A stretch of 64,000 nucleotides of DNA from Actinomyces qiguomingii (GTDB lineage: Bacteria; Actinomycetota; Actinomycetes; Actinomycetales; Actinomycetaceae): NCBI RefSeq assembly GCF_004102025.1, contig NZ_CP025228.1, positions 868,001 through 932,000 on the forward strand, given 5' to 3'. The position numbers and the translations under genes were made by a program. Shown here piece after piece: positions 16,055 to 25,198 of the stretch (its first letter is position 1; each line of letters begins with the position of its first letter). The notes beneath the pieces were generated by a model. That model did not search any database and was not told the DNA's origin. It worked only from the letters and a program-made list of their open reading frames with translations.

Positions 16055-18400
16055 ATGCTTCGTGTATGCCGGAGGGTGAACTTGGGCGCCGGATCCGTGC
16101 CATTCATTGGTGCATCCAATGTTTGGGTCGATGACTCCCTCACGGACTCCAGCTCGATCGCATTTGTGCAGTTCTTGACTGCCGCCGCAATCCAGGGGAC
16201 AGCTGCTGGCCAGTTGGAGGTGATCGTATACGATGACGCGCTGTCGGGCATGGCGTCACCGTTCCAAGACATCAATAATGGGGGAGAAAAAATACTAAGA
16301 GTCGTGAATGACTCGAAGGAATTGTCACAAATACTTCGGTATCTGCGAGGACATATTCAAGGTGTCCAAAACGTGATCCAGGGGCGCACTCCTTCATTGA
16401 CGGAGTTCCGGGACGATGTGCAGTTCCCAATCGAGGGATATAAGCTTGTCGTGCTTGCTACCGACTTCGGATTACTAGACGAAGCTATACAGAATGAGGT
16501 TGTGACGCTCTCCAAGGTTGGTCCGCAGAATGGAGTCACGTTCCTGATCCATTCGATGGATCTCGGGGTGAACGAGTACATACTGGACTTGTTCGAACGC
16601 CTGAATGTCAACGGAAATGTTGTCCGCTCTGCCGGAGGGCACGTCTTGGGAAATTTCGCGCCAGAGAATGCGCAGTCCCTGATCGCAACGGCTCGTCGTA
16701 TAAGCGCTGAAGTGGCGAGGCAGTCGGTTGCGGTCGTGCCGTTCAGTGATATCGAGCCCGCCGACGAGACCTGGCGGTATTCGTCCGCTGAGGGGATAAC
16801 GTTCACAATCGGCCGGTACGGGCTTGCGCCTATATCTATCACGCTTGGTGACGAGGTAAATCAACGTCACAACGCGTTGATTACAGGTGCCGTTGGACAG
16901 GGAAAATCGAATCTCATCTCGGTGATAGTGCACTCCTTGTGTGGTCGGTACTCACCCGAAGAACTGCAGTTGTATCTCCTTGACTTCAAAGAAGGTGTCA
17001 CTCTTCAGAGGTTCGCGGGTGAGGGGAATGGAGAATTTCTCCCCCATGCTAGAGTAATCGGTTTGGAAGCAGATCGTGAATTTGGCCTGTCGGTGCTGCA
17101 GCACCTATTCGCCGTGTATGTCGAACGGATGCGGACATTTAAGTCCGTTGGCGTGCAGAGCATTCGCGAGTATCGTCGTGTGCCTCGGAGCGTTGCGATG
17201 CCGCGTATACTACTTATAGTAGATGAATTCCAGATGATGTTCGCGGAACGTGATCGCGTCTCCGATGAGATAGCCGATCTTCTTCAAAAGGCGGTACGGC
17301 TGTTTCGTGCCGCCGGTATACACATCATACTGGCATCTCAAACTATAGGTGGAAACGCCTCGCTGATGGGCGCCGCCGCGGAGGGGCTGTTCGGTCAGGT
17401 CCCGGTACGAATTGCGCTAAAAAATTCATTGGCTGAGTCGCACGCTACTCTGGGCGCGAACAATTCGGCTGCGTCATACTTGCGCAGCAGGGAGGCAGTT
17501 GTCAATCTTGATTACGGTGAACCCGCGGCAAATAAGAAGATCGCAATTGCGTTTGCCGACGAGGCTGTGCTCAAGCCGAGGCGACATGAATGGTTATCTC
17601 TGTTTCAGGGGCAGCGCAGGCCGTATGTGTTTCGGGGTGAGGAGGCTCGTTCTCTGGTTGACGATTGGGGACTGGCAGAGCATACGGTACATGAGGACTC
17701 TCTTCCAACTGCATGGATAGGCCAACAGCTCGATGTCGACGGCACTTGTGTCCAGGCCGACATGTCTCGCGGTCTAGGACGCAATATTGCGCTTGTCGGT
17801 CCTACGGATGCGGTCGTGCCGCTGCTATCCATCGTCACCTCATTGGTGCTAACGGCACGTAAGGATTGCCCTCCTGAGGTCGCCATCCTCGATCTGTCGA
17901 ATTCGATGCACGACACTGTTGGGGATGATGAGAACTGGGTGGAGGACCTACGTTCTTGTGGTGCCGTTGTCCATGCAATAGATGGTAGCGGCGTTGAAGT
18001 TTATCTAGAGGAATTGATTCGCACTGTGAGTTCAGGGGGTGCAGGGGAGCGCGAGGTATATGTTGTCGGAATTGGGATGGAACGTTTGAGGTCTTCCGCG
18101 ACCTTTGAGTCGCTCATTGCGGAAGGTCCGCTCCGAGGTATTCATTTCGTTTGTTGGTGGTCGAAGTTCGGGGCCTTTCAGGATTTGGTCGGATTTGGTG
18201 GTGCTGCACATTTCGACGTCAAGCTCGGATATGGCTTGGATAGGCAGTCCGCGCGCCGTTTGTTCGATGACCCGCTGCTCGAATGGAGCCCTCGCGATAA
18301 TCGAATGCTCGCATGGGATGCCTTAGGTATGTCGCAGCCGTGTGCAATTATTCCGTATACGGCCGCCCCATCCTTTGAGCAACTTTGTTCAGGCATATAG
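16055..18400 (+). CDS. FtsK/SpoIIIE (HerA-superfamily) ATPase of the island
   Basis: 781 residues without membrane segments. The N-terminal ~240 residues are non-catalytic. The motor has Walker A GAVGQGKS at 278-285, Walker B ILLIVDEF with Asp390-Glu391, and the sensor-like stretch HIILASQTIGG. A second module after about residue 570 keeps the fold pattern (NIALVGPTDAV) but has lost Walker A lysine and the acidic pair, as in degenerate modules of EccC/EssC. AAAGGAG lies seven bases before the ATG. Base composition is visibly AT-richer than the rest of the window. FtsK-like motors move DNA or, in type VII secretion, protein; which applies here is unknown. Confidence 0.85.
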   Translation: MLRVCRRVNLGAGSVPFIGASNVWVDDSLTDSSSIAFVQFLTAAAIQGTAAGQLEVIVYDDALSGMASPFQDINNGGEKILRVVNDSKELSQILRYLRGHIQGVQNVIQGRTPSLTEFRDDVQFPIEGYKLVVLATDFGLLDEAIQNEVVTLSKVGPQNGVTFLIHSMDLGVNEYILDLFERLNVNGNVVRSAGGHVLGNFAPENAQSLIATARRISAEVARQSVAVVPFSDIEPADETWRYSSAEGITFTIGRYGLAPISITLGDEVNQRHNALITGAVGQGKSNLISVIVHSLCGRYSPEELQLYLLDFKEGVTLQRFAGEGNGEFLPHARVIGLEADREFGLSVLQHLFAVYVERMRTFKSVGVQSIREYRRVPRSVAMPRILLIVDEFQMMFAERDRVSDEIADLLQKAVRLFRAAGIHIILASQTIGGNASLMGAAAEGLFGQVPVRIALKNSLAESHATLGANNSAASYLRSREAVVNLDYGEPAANKKIAIAFADEAVLKPRRHEWLSLFQGQRRPYVFRGEEARSLVDDWGLAEHTVHEDSLPTAWIGQQLDVDGTCVQADMSRGLGRNIALVGPTDAVVPLLSIVTSLVLTARKDCPPEVAILDLSNSMHDTVGDDENWVEDLRSCGAVVHAIDGSGVEVYLEELIRTVSSGGAGEREVYVVGIGMERLRSSATFESLIAEGPLRGIHFVCWWSKFGAFQDLVGFGGAAHFDVKLGYGLDRQSARRLFDDPLLEWSPRDNRMLAWDALGMSQPCAIIPYTAAPSFEQLCSGI

Positions 18401-18425
18401 CGATCGTGTATAGGAGGGTAAAGCG

Positions 18426-18683
18426 ATGTCGCTGCTGCAACAGGCCATCGCGCAGGTGTCCCATCTGCGTAGGCAGCTTGATGACCAAGAGGTTCTGATT
18501 AATGGGTTTCTTCGACGTAATTCTGAGCAAATGCGTCAGGTTCGGGATGCGTTGAGCGGAAGTAATACGGGATATGACCGTAGAATGATGACCGCGCTGC
18601 AGCAGGCGGATGACTCGCTAAAGAAGTCTCTGCAACAGGTGAGGCGTGCTAAGGATGCGCTCTTCCGCATTGAGCAGCTATGA
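18426..18683 (+). CDS. Small helical-hairpin protein 1 of the island
   Basis: 85 residues, predicted almost wholly helical: a helix from SLLQQAIAQVSHLRRQLDDQ, a turn at GSNTG (about 45-49), and a second helix with ALQQADDSLKKSLQQVRRAK. Size and helix-turn-helix layout resemble WXG100/ESAT-6 secretion substrates, but the WXG turn is replaced by GSNTG and no YxxxD/E tail is present. AGGAGG lies eight bases before the ATG, 25 bp after the ATPase gene. No signal peptide. Function unknown. Confidence 0.7.
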   Translation: MSLLQQAIAQVSHLRRQLDDQEVLINGFLRRNSEQMRQVRDALSGSNTGYDRRMMTALQQADDSLKKSLQQVRRAKDALFRIEQL

Positions 18684-18697
18684 AGGAGGTATAATTC

Positions 18698-18958
18698 GTG
18701 CAGTCGATTCAGGACGTGGTCGATGCCGTCTATCGCGTCAGCACTGATGCCCAGGATGTGGTAACGCGTTCGGTGATTTGTGCAGACGCGCTCGGAAAGC
18801 ATTCTCGATCGCTGATGGCGGTGGTTCGAGGATCGAAGACCGGTGAGCAAGCGGTCGCCGAGATCGACTCGGCTCAACGGGCGGTTAGGGATGGTGCGGC
18901 GAGGCTACAGGGACTCATCTCCGTTAGCGAGCTGTTCATCGCTGACGTGACGAAGTGA
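18698..18958 (+). CDS. Small helical-hairpin protein 2 of the island
   Basis: 86 residues from GTG, with AAGGAGGT seven bases upstream. Two helices (DVVDAVYRVSTDAQDVVTRS and AEIDSAQRAVRDGAARLQGL) flank a GSKTG turn (about 44-48) at the same position as GSNTG in the preceding protein, so the two look like distant paralogues. No cysteine pairs, no signal peptide, one Cys. Like its neighbour it resembles a WXG100 hairpin in shape only. Probably acts with the ATPase, as substrate, adaptor or subunit. Confidence 0.7.
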   Translation: MQSIQDVVDAVYRVSTDAQDVVTRSVICADALGKHSRSLMAVVRGSKTGEQAVAEIDSAQRAVRDGAARLQGLISVSELFIADVTK

Positions 18959-18964
18959 GCTGTT

Positions 18965-19279
18965 ATGGGATGGGAAGTCGATCCTGTGCGAGAACGGCTT
19001 CGCAAAGAGGCTTGCGATGGCTTGTTGGTTGCGCACGACATGCTCACTGTGCTCGGCCGTCAGTGCACGGACCTTTGTGTTAGTATTCAGGCGGCGGTTG
19101 GTGGCACGCCTGGTGGCGAAGAGATGTATGGTGCCGCGTCTCGGGCGGCGGCTCAGATCCATAATTGCTCAACGTTTTGCGGAGATGCGGCAAGTGGCGC
19201 TTCCCGGATTAGCGTGTTGAGGTGGGTGCCTGACGCTGAGGTCGGTAATGATCCGGGTGGTGGTCCCAGTGGGCGTTGA
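18965..19279 (+). CDS. Small cysteine-containing protein 3 of the island
   Basis: 104 residues, six bases after the preceding stop, with a weak ribosome site. It begins MGWEVDPVRERLRKEACDGL and is largely helical with a Gly-rich break AVGGTPGGEEMYG in the middle. Four cysteines (about 17, 34, 38 and in HNCSTFCG) could bind a metal or form disulfides. The tail is Gly/Pro-rich. It overlaps the next frame by 32 bases. Not recognised; its place in the operon suggests a shared complex with the ATPase. Confidence 0.6.
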   Translation: MGWEVDPVRERLRKEACDGLLVAHDMLTVLGRQCTDLCVSIQAAVGGTPGGEEMYGAASRAAAQIHNCSTFCGDAASGASRISVLRWVPDAEVGNDPGGGPSGR

Positions 19280-19535
19280 TTTCGCAGCTGTAGGCGACAG
19301 TCTCCGTGCGATTGAGGCGAGCGCGGGTGATTCGCAGGGTATCGCTCGGGGGCTGTTTAGTGTATTTGGTGTGTTGGACGGCGCCGAGCGTGCTCTTGTC
19401 GCTCTTTCTGGCGACGATGAGGCCGACAGCGCGAGGCTACTGATGGAGCGCACGGGCCGCGAACTCGAAAGTGCCATGGCGGAGGTTGATCGTGTTGTCC
19501 GGATGGCGCGCGAACTCAGACAGCGCATCGAATAA
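19248..19535 (+). CDS. Small helical protein 4 of the island
   Basis: 95 residues from ATG 19248 (GAGGT upstream), overlapping the previous gene by 32 bases; GTG 19269 is an alternative start. It reads MIRVVVPVGVDFAAVGDSLR, then helical stretches with SGDDEAD near the middle and ELESAMAEVDRVVRMARELR at the end. Similar in size and helical hairpin layout to proteins 1 and 2. It is the last island gene; 47 bp later hrpA ends on the other strand. Not recognised. Confidence 0.6.
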   Translation: MIRVVVPVGVDFAAVGDSLRAIEASAGDSQGIARGLFSVFGVLDGAERALVALSGDDEADSARLLMERTGRELESAMAEVDRVVRMARELRQRIE

Positions 19536-19582
19536 GCCCCTTGTTTTGGCTGATCCTCCGGTGGCGGTAACCCGAATACCAC

Positions 19583-22500
19583 TCAGACCTTGGCGAGCAG
19601 CTTGCTGATGCGTTGCACGCTGACCTTGCGGGCGGTGCCGAGCGTCTGCGCGAACAGGCTCACGCGCAGCTCCTCAATCAGCCAGTGCGCCTCGGTCAGC
19701 ACGGCTTCCCGTTCGGGGTCCGCCGGTAGCGCCGCGGCCCGGGCCTTGGCGTCGGATAGAAGCCGCTCCGCCTGCTCCACCTGGTAGGCGAGCGCCGCAT
19801 CCTGGCTGGGGGAGGACTCCGCCTTTACCACCCGCATCGCCAGCGCCTGCAGATACCGGGGCAGGTGCGGGAGCTGCTCCGGCGGGGTGGCGGCGATGAA
19901 GCCGTCCTTCACCAGCGCCGCCGCATGCTCGCGCACCTGCTGCAGCGTATTCAGCAGCGCCAGCGAGGTGTGGGCCGACACCTCCCGCTCCACCTCCCGC
20001 TGCGCGGCCAGCGTCTTGGCGGCGATCTGCACAATCCGATAGACCTCATCCTCCAGCTCCCGGCGCATGACGGCCACCAGTTCCTCGAACACGGATTGCT
20101 CGCGCACGCCGGCCAGGGGCGTGCGCCGCGCCACAGCCCACCGGTCGGCTACTACCCGGGCGGCCGCCAGCTGAATGTCCTCCACCAGCGCCTCGGTGCT
20201 CCGGTATGGGCTTGCCGCCAAAGTCAGCGTCTCGGTGGGATTCCACCGGGAGGTGATGCGGGCCGTGGGAAGGGCGGTGCGCGCCAGGGCCAGCGCCGTC
20301 ACTCCGTCACCGTGCGCGCGCTCCTGGGCGACGGCGTCGGGCAGGATCCGCAGGTCTGCGCGGCGCGCACCGGTCGCCACCAGGGCCGGGTAACCGCGCA
20401 CCACCAGACCGGCCGTGCCCGGGGTCTCGATCGTGGCCGGAATAGTGGAGCGCTCCGCGCCCTCCAGGCCGGTGACGCCCTTGGGCCAGTCCGTCAGTCC
20501 CGCACGCTCGGCCAAGGCCTGCCCGACGCCGCGCATCTTCTTCGCACCACCGCTCGCCGCTCCCGCGGCGTGACCGTCGGCGCCGCCCCTGCTGCCCCCC
20601 GGTGCAACCGCGCCCGCACCGCGCCGCTTGCCGCGCCCGCCGCGGCGTCGGCCCTGCGCCCGTTGCGCGTCGGCCATGGCCTGCGCGATCGCCCCATGTA
20701 CGGCGTCGCGCACGGCCTCCTCGGTGCGGCCCGCCTGACGGCGCTGCAACACCACCAGGTCCTTGTCCCGGTCCAGCTCCCGACCGGCGCCGTCCACGGC
20801 CACGAAGGCTATGCGCAGGTGGTCGGGCAGTCGCTCGGCCGCCTCCTCCCAGTCGGCCTCACTGATCTCCACCTGCCGCAGGCGCCGCACCGCATCCGCG
20901 AAGGCCTCCCGGAAGGGGACCTGCGGCGCCGACGGCGCCCCCGCACCCCCGGCCGCGCCGGGGACGTCCCGGCGGATCGCCTCCCACACCTGCGCCCCGA
21001 CGTCGGGCGCGGGCACCAGCGCCCGACGCACCCGCTTGGGCAGGGCGCGGATGGTGGCCACCGCCAGCTCGGGCCGCAGCCCGGGAACCAGCCAGTCAAA
21101 GCCGACCGGCTCCAGGCGCCCCAGTACCTCCACTGGAACCAGCACACTCACGCCGTCGTCCGGGTCGCCCGGCTCGAACACGTAGTCCAGGCCGAGGGTG
21201 AGGTCCCCCTGCACCCAGGCATCCGGGTAGCCAGCGGTGTCATCCCCGCCGGGCAGCAGCAGCTCGCGGGTGAAGTCGAACAGGCCGGGACGGTTGCGGC
21301 GCTCCCGCTTCCACCAGACGTCGAAGTCGTTCGCGCCGTAGATGTCATCGGGCAGGCGGTCATCGTAGAAGTCGAACAGGGCCTCGTCGCTGGCCAGCAG
21401 CCCGTGCTCGCGGCGCCGCTGCTCTACGTCGGCCAGCTCCTCCAACAGCTCCCGGTTACGCCCCACGAAGCCGTGCCGGGCGTGCCAGCCGCCCTCCACC
21501 AGCCCGGAGCGGATGAACATCTCCCGCGCCAACTCGCGCGCATCGGCCGTGCCGACCGAGGCGAGCGTGGCCGGGCGGTCGGCCACCAGGGTCATCCCGT
21601 ACAGCAGCAGCTTCTCGTGCACCATGGCGGCGCCGCGGCGCGTGGACCAGTACGGCTCCCCGTACACCCGGTGCAGCAGCCCGGCCGCCCCGGCCGCCTC
21701 CTCGATCCAGCGGGCATCCACCTTGGCGACGGTGCGGGCGAACAGCCGGGAGGTCTCCACCAGCTCCGCCGTCATCACCCAGTCGTAGCTCTTGCGCCGC
21801 AGCCCCGAGCCCGGCCAGATCACGAAGTGACTGCCGCGGGCGCCCGCATATTCGCGGCGGCGCTCGTCCCAGGTACCCACGTTGGAAAGCAGCCCCACCA
21901 GCAGGGAGCGGTGGATGGCGTCGGCGCTGGGCGTGTCCGCACTGCGCCCCAGGGCGACTACGGCGGCCGCCACGTCCCCGTGGGCGATGGTGGCCGCCTG
22001 CGTGCCCGGCGCCAGGCCGGCGGCGGCCGCGCGCACGGCGCTCGCGGTGGGCAGGTCCACGGGGGCGGCGGCCAGCCCCAGCGGGCGGGCCAGTTGCCGC
22101 AGCTGGTTGTACACGTCCTGCCACTCGCGCACTCGCAGGTAATGGAGGAACTCGGAGCGGCACATGCGTCGGAAGGCGGAGCCGGACAGGTCGCGCTGCT
22201 GGGTGCGCAGGTAGCGCCACAGGTTCAGGTAGGTCAGGAAGTCACTGGTCGGTTCGGCGAAGCGCCGGTGCAGGGCGTCGGCGGCCTCCTGATGCTCGGC
22301 CGGGCGCTCGCGCACGTCCTGCATGGACAGCGCCGCCACAATCACCATGACCTCGCTGACGCAGCCGAGCTCACCGGCCTGAAGCAGCATGCGTCCCAGC
22401 CGCGGGTCGATGGGCAGGCGGGCCAGGTGCCGACCCACCCCGGTCAGTCGTGGCCCGCCGACGCCGTCGCCCCGCCCGCTCCGACGCCGCCCCGAGCCCT

Positions 22501-24052
22501 CGCGCCCGGAAGTCTCAATGGCGCCGATCTCGCCCAGCAGCTGGATGCCGTCGCGTACGGCGCGGGCGTCGGGGGCATCCAGGAAGGGGAAGTCCTGCAC
22601 ATCCCCCAGGCCGAGTGCGGCCATTTGCAGGATGACCGAGGCCAGGGAGGTGCGCAGGATCTCCGGTTCGGTGTACTCCGGGCGCGCTTCGAAGTCGGAC
22701 TGGGAGTACAGGCGGATGGCGATGCCGTCGGCGACGCGTCCGCAGCGCCCGGAGCGCTGGTTGGCGCTGGCGCGGCTGACCGGCTCGATCGGCAGGCGCT
22801 GCACCTTGGTGCGGTTGGAGTAGCGGGAGATGCGTGCCAGCCCGGGGTCGATGACGTAGCGGATGCCGGGCACGGTCAGGGAGGTCTCGGCCACGTTGGT
22901 GGCCAGCACGATGCGGCGGCAGGTGTGCGCCTCGAAGACGCGGTGCTGCTCGGCGGTGGACAGACGGGAGAACAACGGCACCACCTCGACCGCGCCGGGC
23001 GTGGAGGTGCGCCCGTGGGGGGTGTAGCGCGAACCCAGATGGTCGATGAGGGCCGACTCGGTGTCGCGAATGTCCCGCTCACCGGCCAGGAAGACCAGGA
23101 TGTCGCCGCTGCCGGCGGCCATGAGCTCGTCGACGGCGTCGAGGATGCCGGTGACCTGGTCGCGCTCTGTCTCCGGCGTGGGGGGCGTCGCCTCGGTGCC
23201 CTGTCGGCCCCGGGCAGTGGGGGAGGAGCCGGCTGCAGTGGGGGAGAATCCGGCGGCGTCGGGGCCGTCGGGGTCCATGGGGTCGGGGACGAGTGGCCGG
23301 TAGCGGATCTCCACCGGGTAGGTGCGCCCTGACACCTCGATCACGGGAGCAGCGGAGCCCTGGCCGAAATGGGCGGCGAAGCGCTCGGAGTCGATGGTGG
23401 CGGAGGTGATGATGACCTTCAGGTCCGGGCGCTGGGGGAGGAGCCGGGCCAGGTAACCGAGGATGAAGTCGATGTTCAGGCTGCGCTCATGCGCCTCGTC
23501 CACGATGATGGTGTCGTAGCGGCGCAGCAGCGGGTCGGACTGGATCTCCGCCAGCAGGATGCCGTCGGTCATGAGTTTGACCAGCGTGCCCGGGCCGGTC
23601 TCCTCGGTGAAGCGCACCTGGTAGCCGACCACGCCGTCCGGGCCGATGGGGGTGGACAGCTCGTAGGCGATGCGTTCGGCCACCGAGCGGGCGGCGATGC
23701 GCCGCGGCTGGGTATGACCGATCATACCGGTGATGCCGCGGCCCAACTCCAGGCAGATCTTGGGCAGCTGGGTGGTTTTGCCGGAGCCGGTCTCCCCGGC
23801 CACGATCACCACCTGGTTGTCGCGGATGGCGGCGGCGATCTCCTCCCGGCGGGCACTGACGGGCAGCTCCTCGGGGTAGGTGATCACCGGGACGGCGGTG
23901 CGGCGGGATTCAACCTGCTCGGGGGTGAAGCCCCGCCACTGGCGCCGACCGCGCTGGGGGCGCGATCGGCGGGGGCGGCGTCCCCGCCTGCCATCGCCGT
24001 TTCCGGTTTCGGGGTGGCCCGCACGCCGGGTAGGTCGCTTGTTGTCACTCAT
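19583..24052 (-). CDS. hrpA: ATP-dependent RNA helicase HrpA (DEAH box)
   Basis: 1489 residues. Motor motifs in order: GETGSGKTTQLP (I), HTQPRRIAA (Ia), DEAHERS (II), ITSATIDSE (III), NVAETSLTVPG (V), NQRSGRCGR (VI). HA2 and OB-fold regions and the long DUF3418 C-terminal part follow, as in E. coli HrpA (about 1300 residues). It probably resolves stalled ribosomes or structured RNA in the cytoplasm. An Arg/Gly-rich start and an inserted RRGGRGKRRG-like patch (about residue 1140) add length. Its last 120 bp are duplicated at 14558-14677. Confidence 0.95.
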   Translation of the reverse strand: MSDNKRPTRRAGHPETGNGDGRRGRRPRRSRPQRGRRQWRGFTPEQVESRRTAVPVITYPEELPVSARREEIAAAIRDNQVVIVAGETGSGKTTQLPKICLELGRGITGMIGHTQPRRIAARSVAERIAYELSTPIGPDGVVGYQVRFTEETGPGTLVKLMTDGILLAEIQSDPLLRRYDTIIVDEAHERSLNIDFILGYLARLLPQRPDLKVIITSATIDSERFAAHFGQGSAAPVIEVSGRTYPVEIRYRPLVPDPMDPDGPDAAGFSPTAAGSSPTARGRQGTEATPPTPETERDQVTGILDAVDELMAAGSGDILVFLAGERDIRDTESALIDHLGSRYTPHGRTSTPGAVEVVPLFSRLSTAEQHRVFEAHTCRRIVLATNVAETSLTVPGIRYVIDPGLARISRYSNRTKVQRLPIEPVSRASANQRSGRCGRVADGIAIRLYSQSDFEARPEYTEPEILRTSLASVILQMAALGLGDVQDFPFLDAPDARAVRDGIQLLGEIGAIETSGREGSGRRRSGRGDGVGGPRLTGVGRHLARLPIDPRLGRMLLQAGELGCVSEVMVIVAALSMQDVRERPAEHQEAADALHRRFAEPTSDFLTYLNLWRYLRTQQRDLSGSAFRRMCRSEFLHYLRVREWQDVYNQLRQLARPLGLAAAPVDLPTASAVRAAAAGLAPGTQAATIAHGDVAAAVVALGRSADTPSADAIHRSLLVGLLSNVGTWDERRREYAGARGSHFVIWPGSGLRRKSYDWVMTAELVETSRLFARTVAKVDARWIEEAAGAAGLLHRVYGEPYWSTRRGAAMVHEKLLLYGMTLVADRPATLASVGTADARELAREMFIRSGLVEGGWHARHGFVGRNRELLEELADVEQRRREHGLLASDEALFDFYDDRLPDDIYGANDFDVWWKRERRNRPGLFDFTRELLLPGGDDTAGYPDAWVQGDLTLGLDYVFEPGDPDDGVSVLVPVEVLGRLEPVGFDWLVPGLRPELAVATIRALPKRVRRALVPAPDVGAQVWEAIRRDVPGAAGGAGAPSAPQVPFREAFADAVRRLRQVEISEADWEEAAERLPDHLRIAFVAVDGAGRELDRDKDLVVLQRRQAGRTEEAVRDAVHGAIAQAMADAQRAQGRRRGGRGKRRGAGAVAPGGSRGGADGHAAGAASGGAKKMRGVGQALAERAGLTDWPKGVTGLEGAERSTIPATIETPGTAGLVVRGYPALVATGARRADLRILPDAVAQERAHGDGVTALALARTALPTARITSRWNPTETLTLAASPYRSTEALVEDIQLAAARVVADRWAVARRTPLAGVREQSVFEELVAVMRRELEDEVYRIVQIAAKTLAAQREVEREVSAHTSLALLNTLQQVREHAAALVKDGFIAATPPEQLPHLPRYLQALAMRVVKAESSPSQDAALAYQVEQAERLLSDAKARAAALPADPEREAVLTEAHWLIEELRVSLFAQTLGTARKVSVQRISKLLAKV

Positions 24053-24114
24053 CAGGGGGCCTATTGTGGCCCATCCCCGTCCAGTCCCGGCTCGCCACGC
24101 GTAACATACAGGTC

Positions 24115-25110
24115 ATGCCCAGCCCCGTGACCCTATCCGATGTCGCCACTGCCGCCGGGGTGTCCTCCCAGACGGTCTCGCGGGTGCTCAACAACCATCC
24201 ATCGGTCCGGCCGGGGACTCGCCAGCGCGTCATGGCCGCCGTGACCGCACTCGGTTATGAGCCCAACCTGGCGGCGCGGTCCCTGGCCTCGGGGTCCTCG
24301 GGTGCCGTTGGCATCCTGTTGGCTGCGAGTCTGTCCCACGGCATGTCCGAGGTCTTTGCGGCATTGGCGCGCGCTGTGCGTGAGCACGGCAGTGAGTTTA
24401 TCCTCGCGACGGCCGACGGCACAGATCCCGCCTCGGTCACCGCGGCGCTTGCGCACCTGCGCGGGTACCGGGTCGACTCGATCGTGGTGCTCGCGCAGCG
24501 CGCCGATGTGCTCGCGGTGCTGTCGACCCAGCGCGACCAGGACCGCATCATCGTGGTTATTTCGGGACAGCACGCGTTCGCGTCGCTGCGGACAGTAGGC
24601 ATCGACCAGGCATTGGGCGAGCGCCTGGCCACGCAGCACGTCCTCGACCAGGGACGACGTCGTCTCCTGCACATTACGGGCGATCTCGCCTGGCAGGACG
24701 CAACCGAGCGCCTGTCCGCCTACCAGGCGGTGTGCGCTGAGGCGGGGGTCCCGGGGCGGTGGATCGGTACGGACGCGTGGACGGGTGAGACGGGGGCGCG
24801 CGTGGCCAGACGCCTGCTGGAGTCCGGGCTGCCCGACGCCATCCTTGCCGCCAATGACGACATTGCCCTCGGTGTGTGCCACGAGTTGCTCGCCGCGGGC
24901 GTGCGGGTGCCCGAGGACGTGGCCGTGGTGGGCTTCGACGACATACCGCAGGCTCGCTGGTCAACACCCTCTCTCAGCACGGTTATACAGGACTTTGACA
25001 TGCTTGGGCGCCAGGCCCTGGCGTTGACCGCCGAGGCTCTGGACGGTGGCTCCGCCGAATCGATGACACTGACGCCCGAGCTTGTTGTGCGCGACTCCTC
25101 GCGCTCTTGA
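24115..25110 (+). CDS. LacI-family regulator next to the fucose genes
   Basis: 331 residues from ATG 24115 (MPSPVTLSDVATAAGVSSQT). The helix-turn-helix VTLSDVATAAGVSSQTVSRV and the hinge NNHPSVRPGTRQRV are typical. The effector domain shows GVRVPEDVAVVGFDDIP and TPSLSTVIQDF. It is divergent from hrpA (62 bp) and convergent with fucP, whose stop is 88 bp away. Control of the L-fucose genes is an inference from position. It has no good Shine-Dalgarno site, so leaderless translation is possible. Confidence 0.9.
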   Translation: MPSPVTLSDVATAAGVSSQTVSRVLNNHPSVRPGTRQRVMAAVTALGYEPNLAARSLASGSSGAVGILLAASLSHGMSEVFAALARAVREHGSEFILATADGTDPASVTAALAHLRGYRVDSIVVLAQRADVLAVLSTQRDQDRIIVVISGQHAFASLRTVGIDQALGERLATQHVLDQGRRRLLHITGDLAWQDATERLSAYQAVCAEAGVPGRWIGTDAWTGETGARVARRLLESGLPDAILAANDDIALGVCHELLAAGVRVPEDVAVVGFDDIPQARWSTPSLSTVIQDFDMLGRQALALTAEALDGGSAESMTLTPELVVRDSSRS

Positions 25111-25198
25111 GCGCGCCGGCCCCGGTCCATCTCCTGTGGTGGGCAGCCAGTCCCGGCCCCTTGTTCCCAGCCCCCTGTGCGGCGGGTGGCCCGTACGC

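Noticed and set aside
19865..23332. 1155-codon frame on the plus strand inside hrpA
   Set aside because: It is antisense to a fully conserved helicase, is Gly/Arg/His-rich without domains, and arises because high-GC codons give few stops on the other strand.
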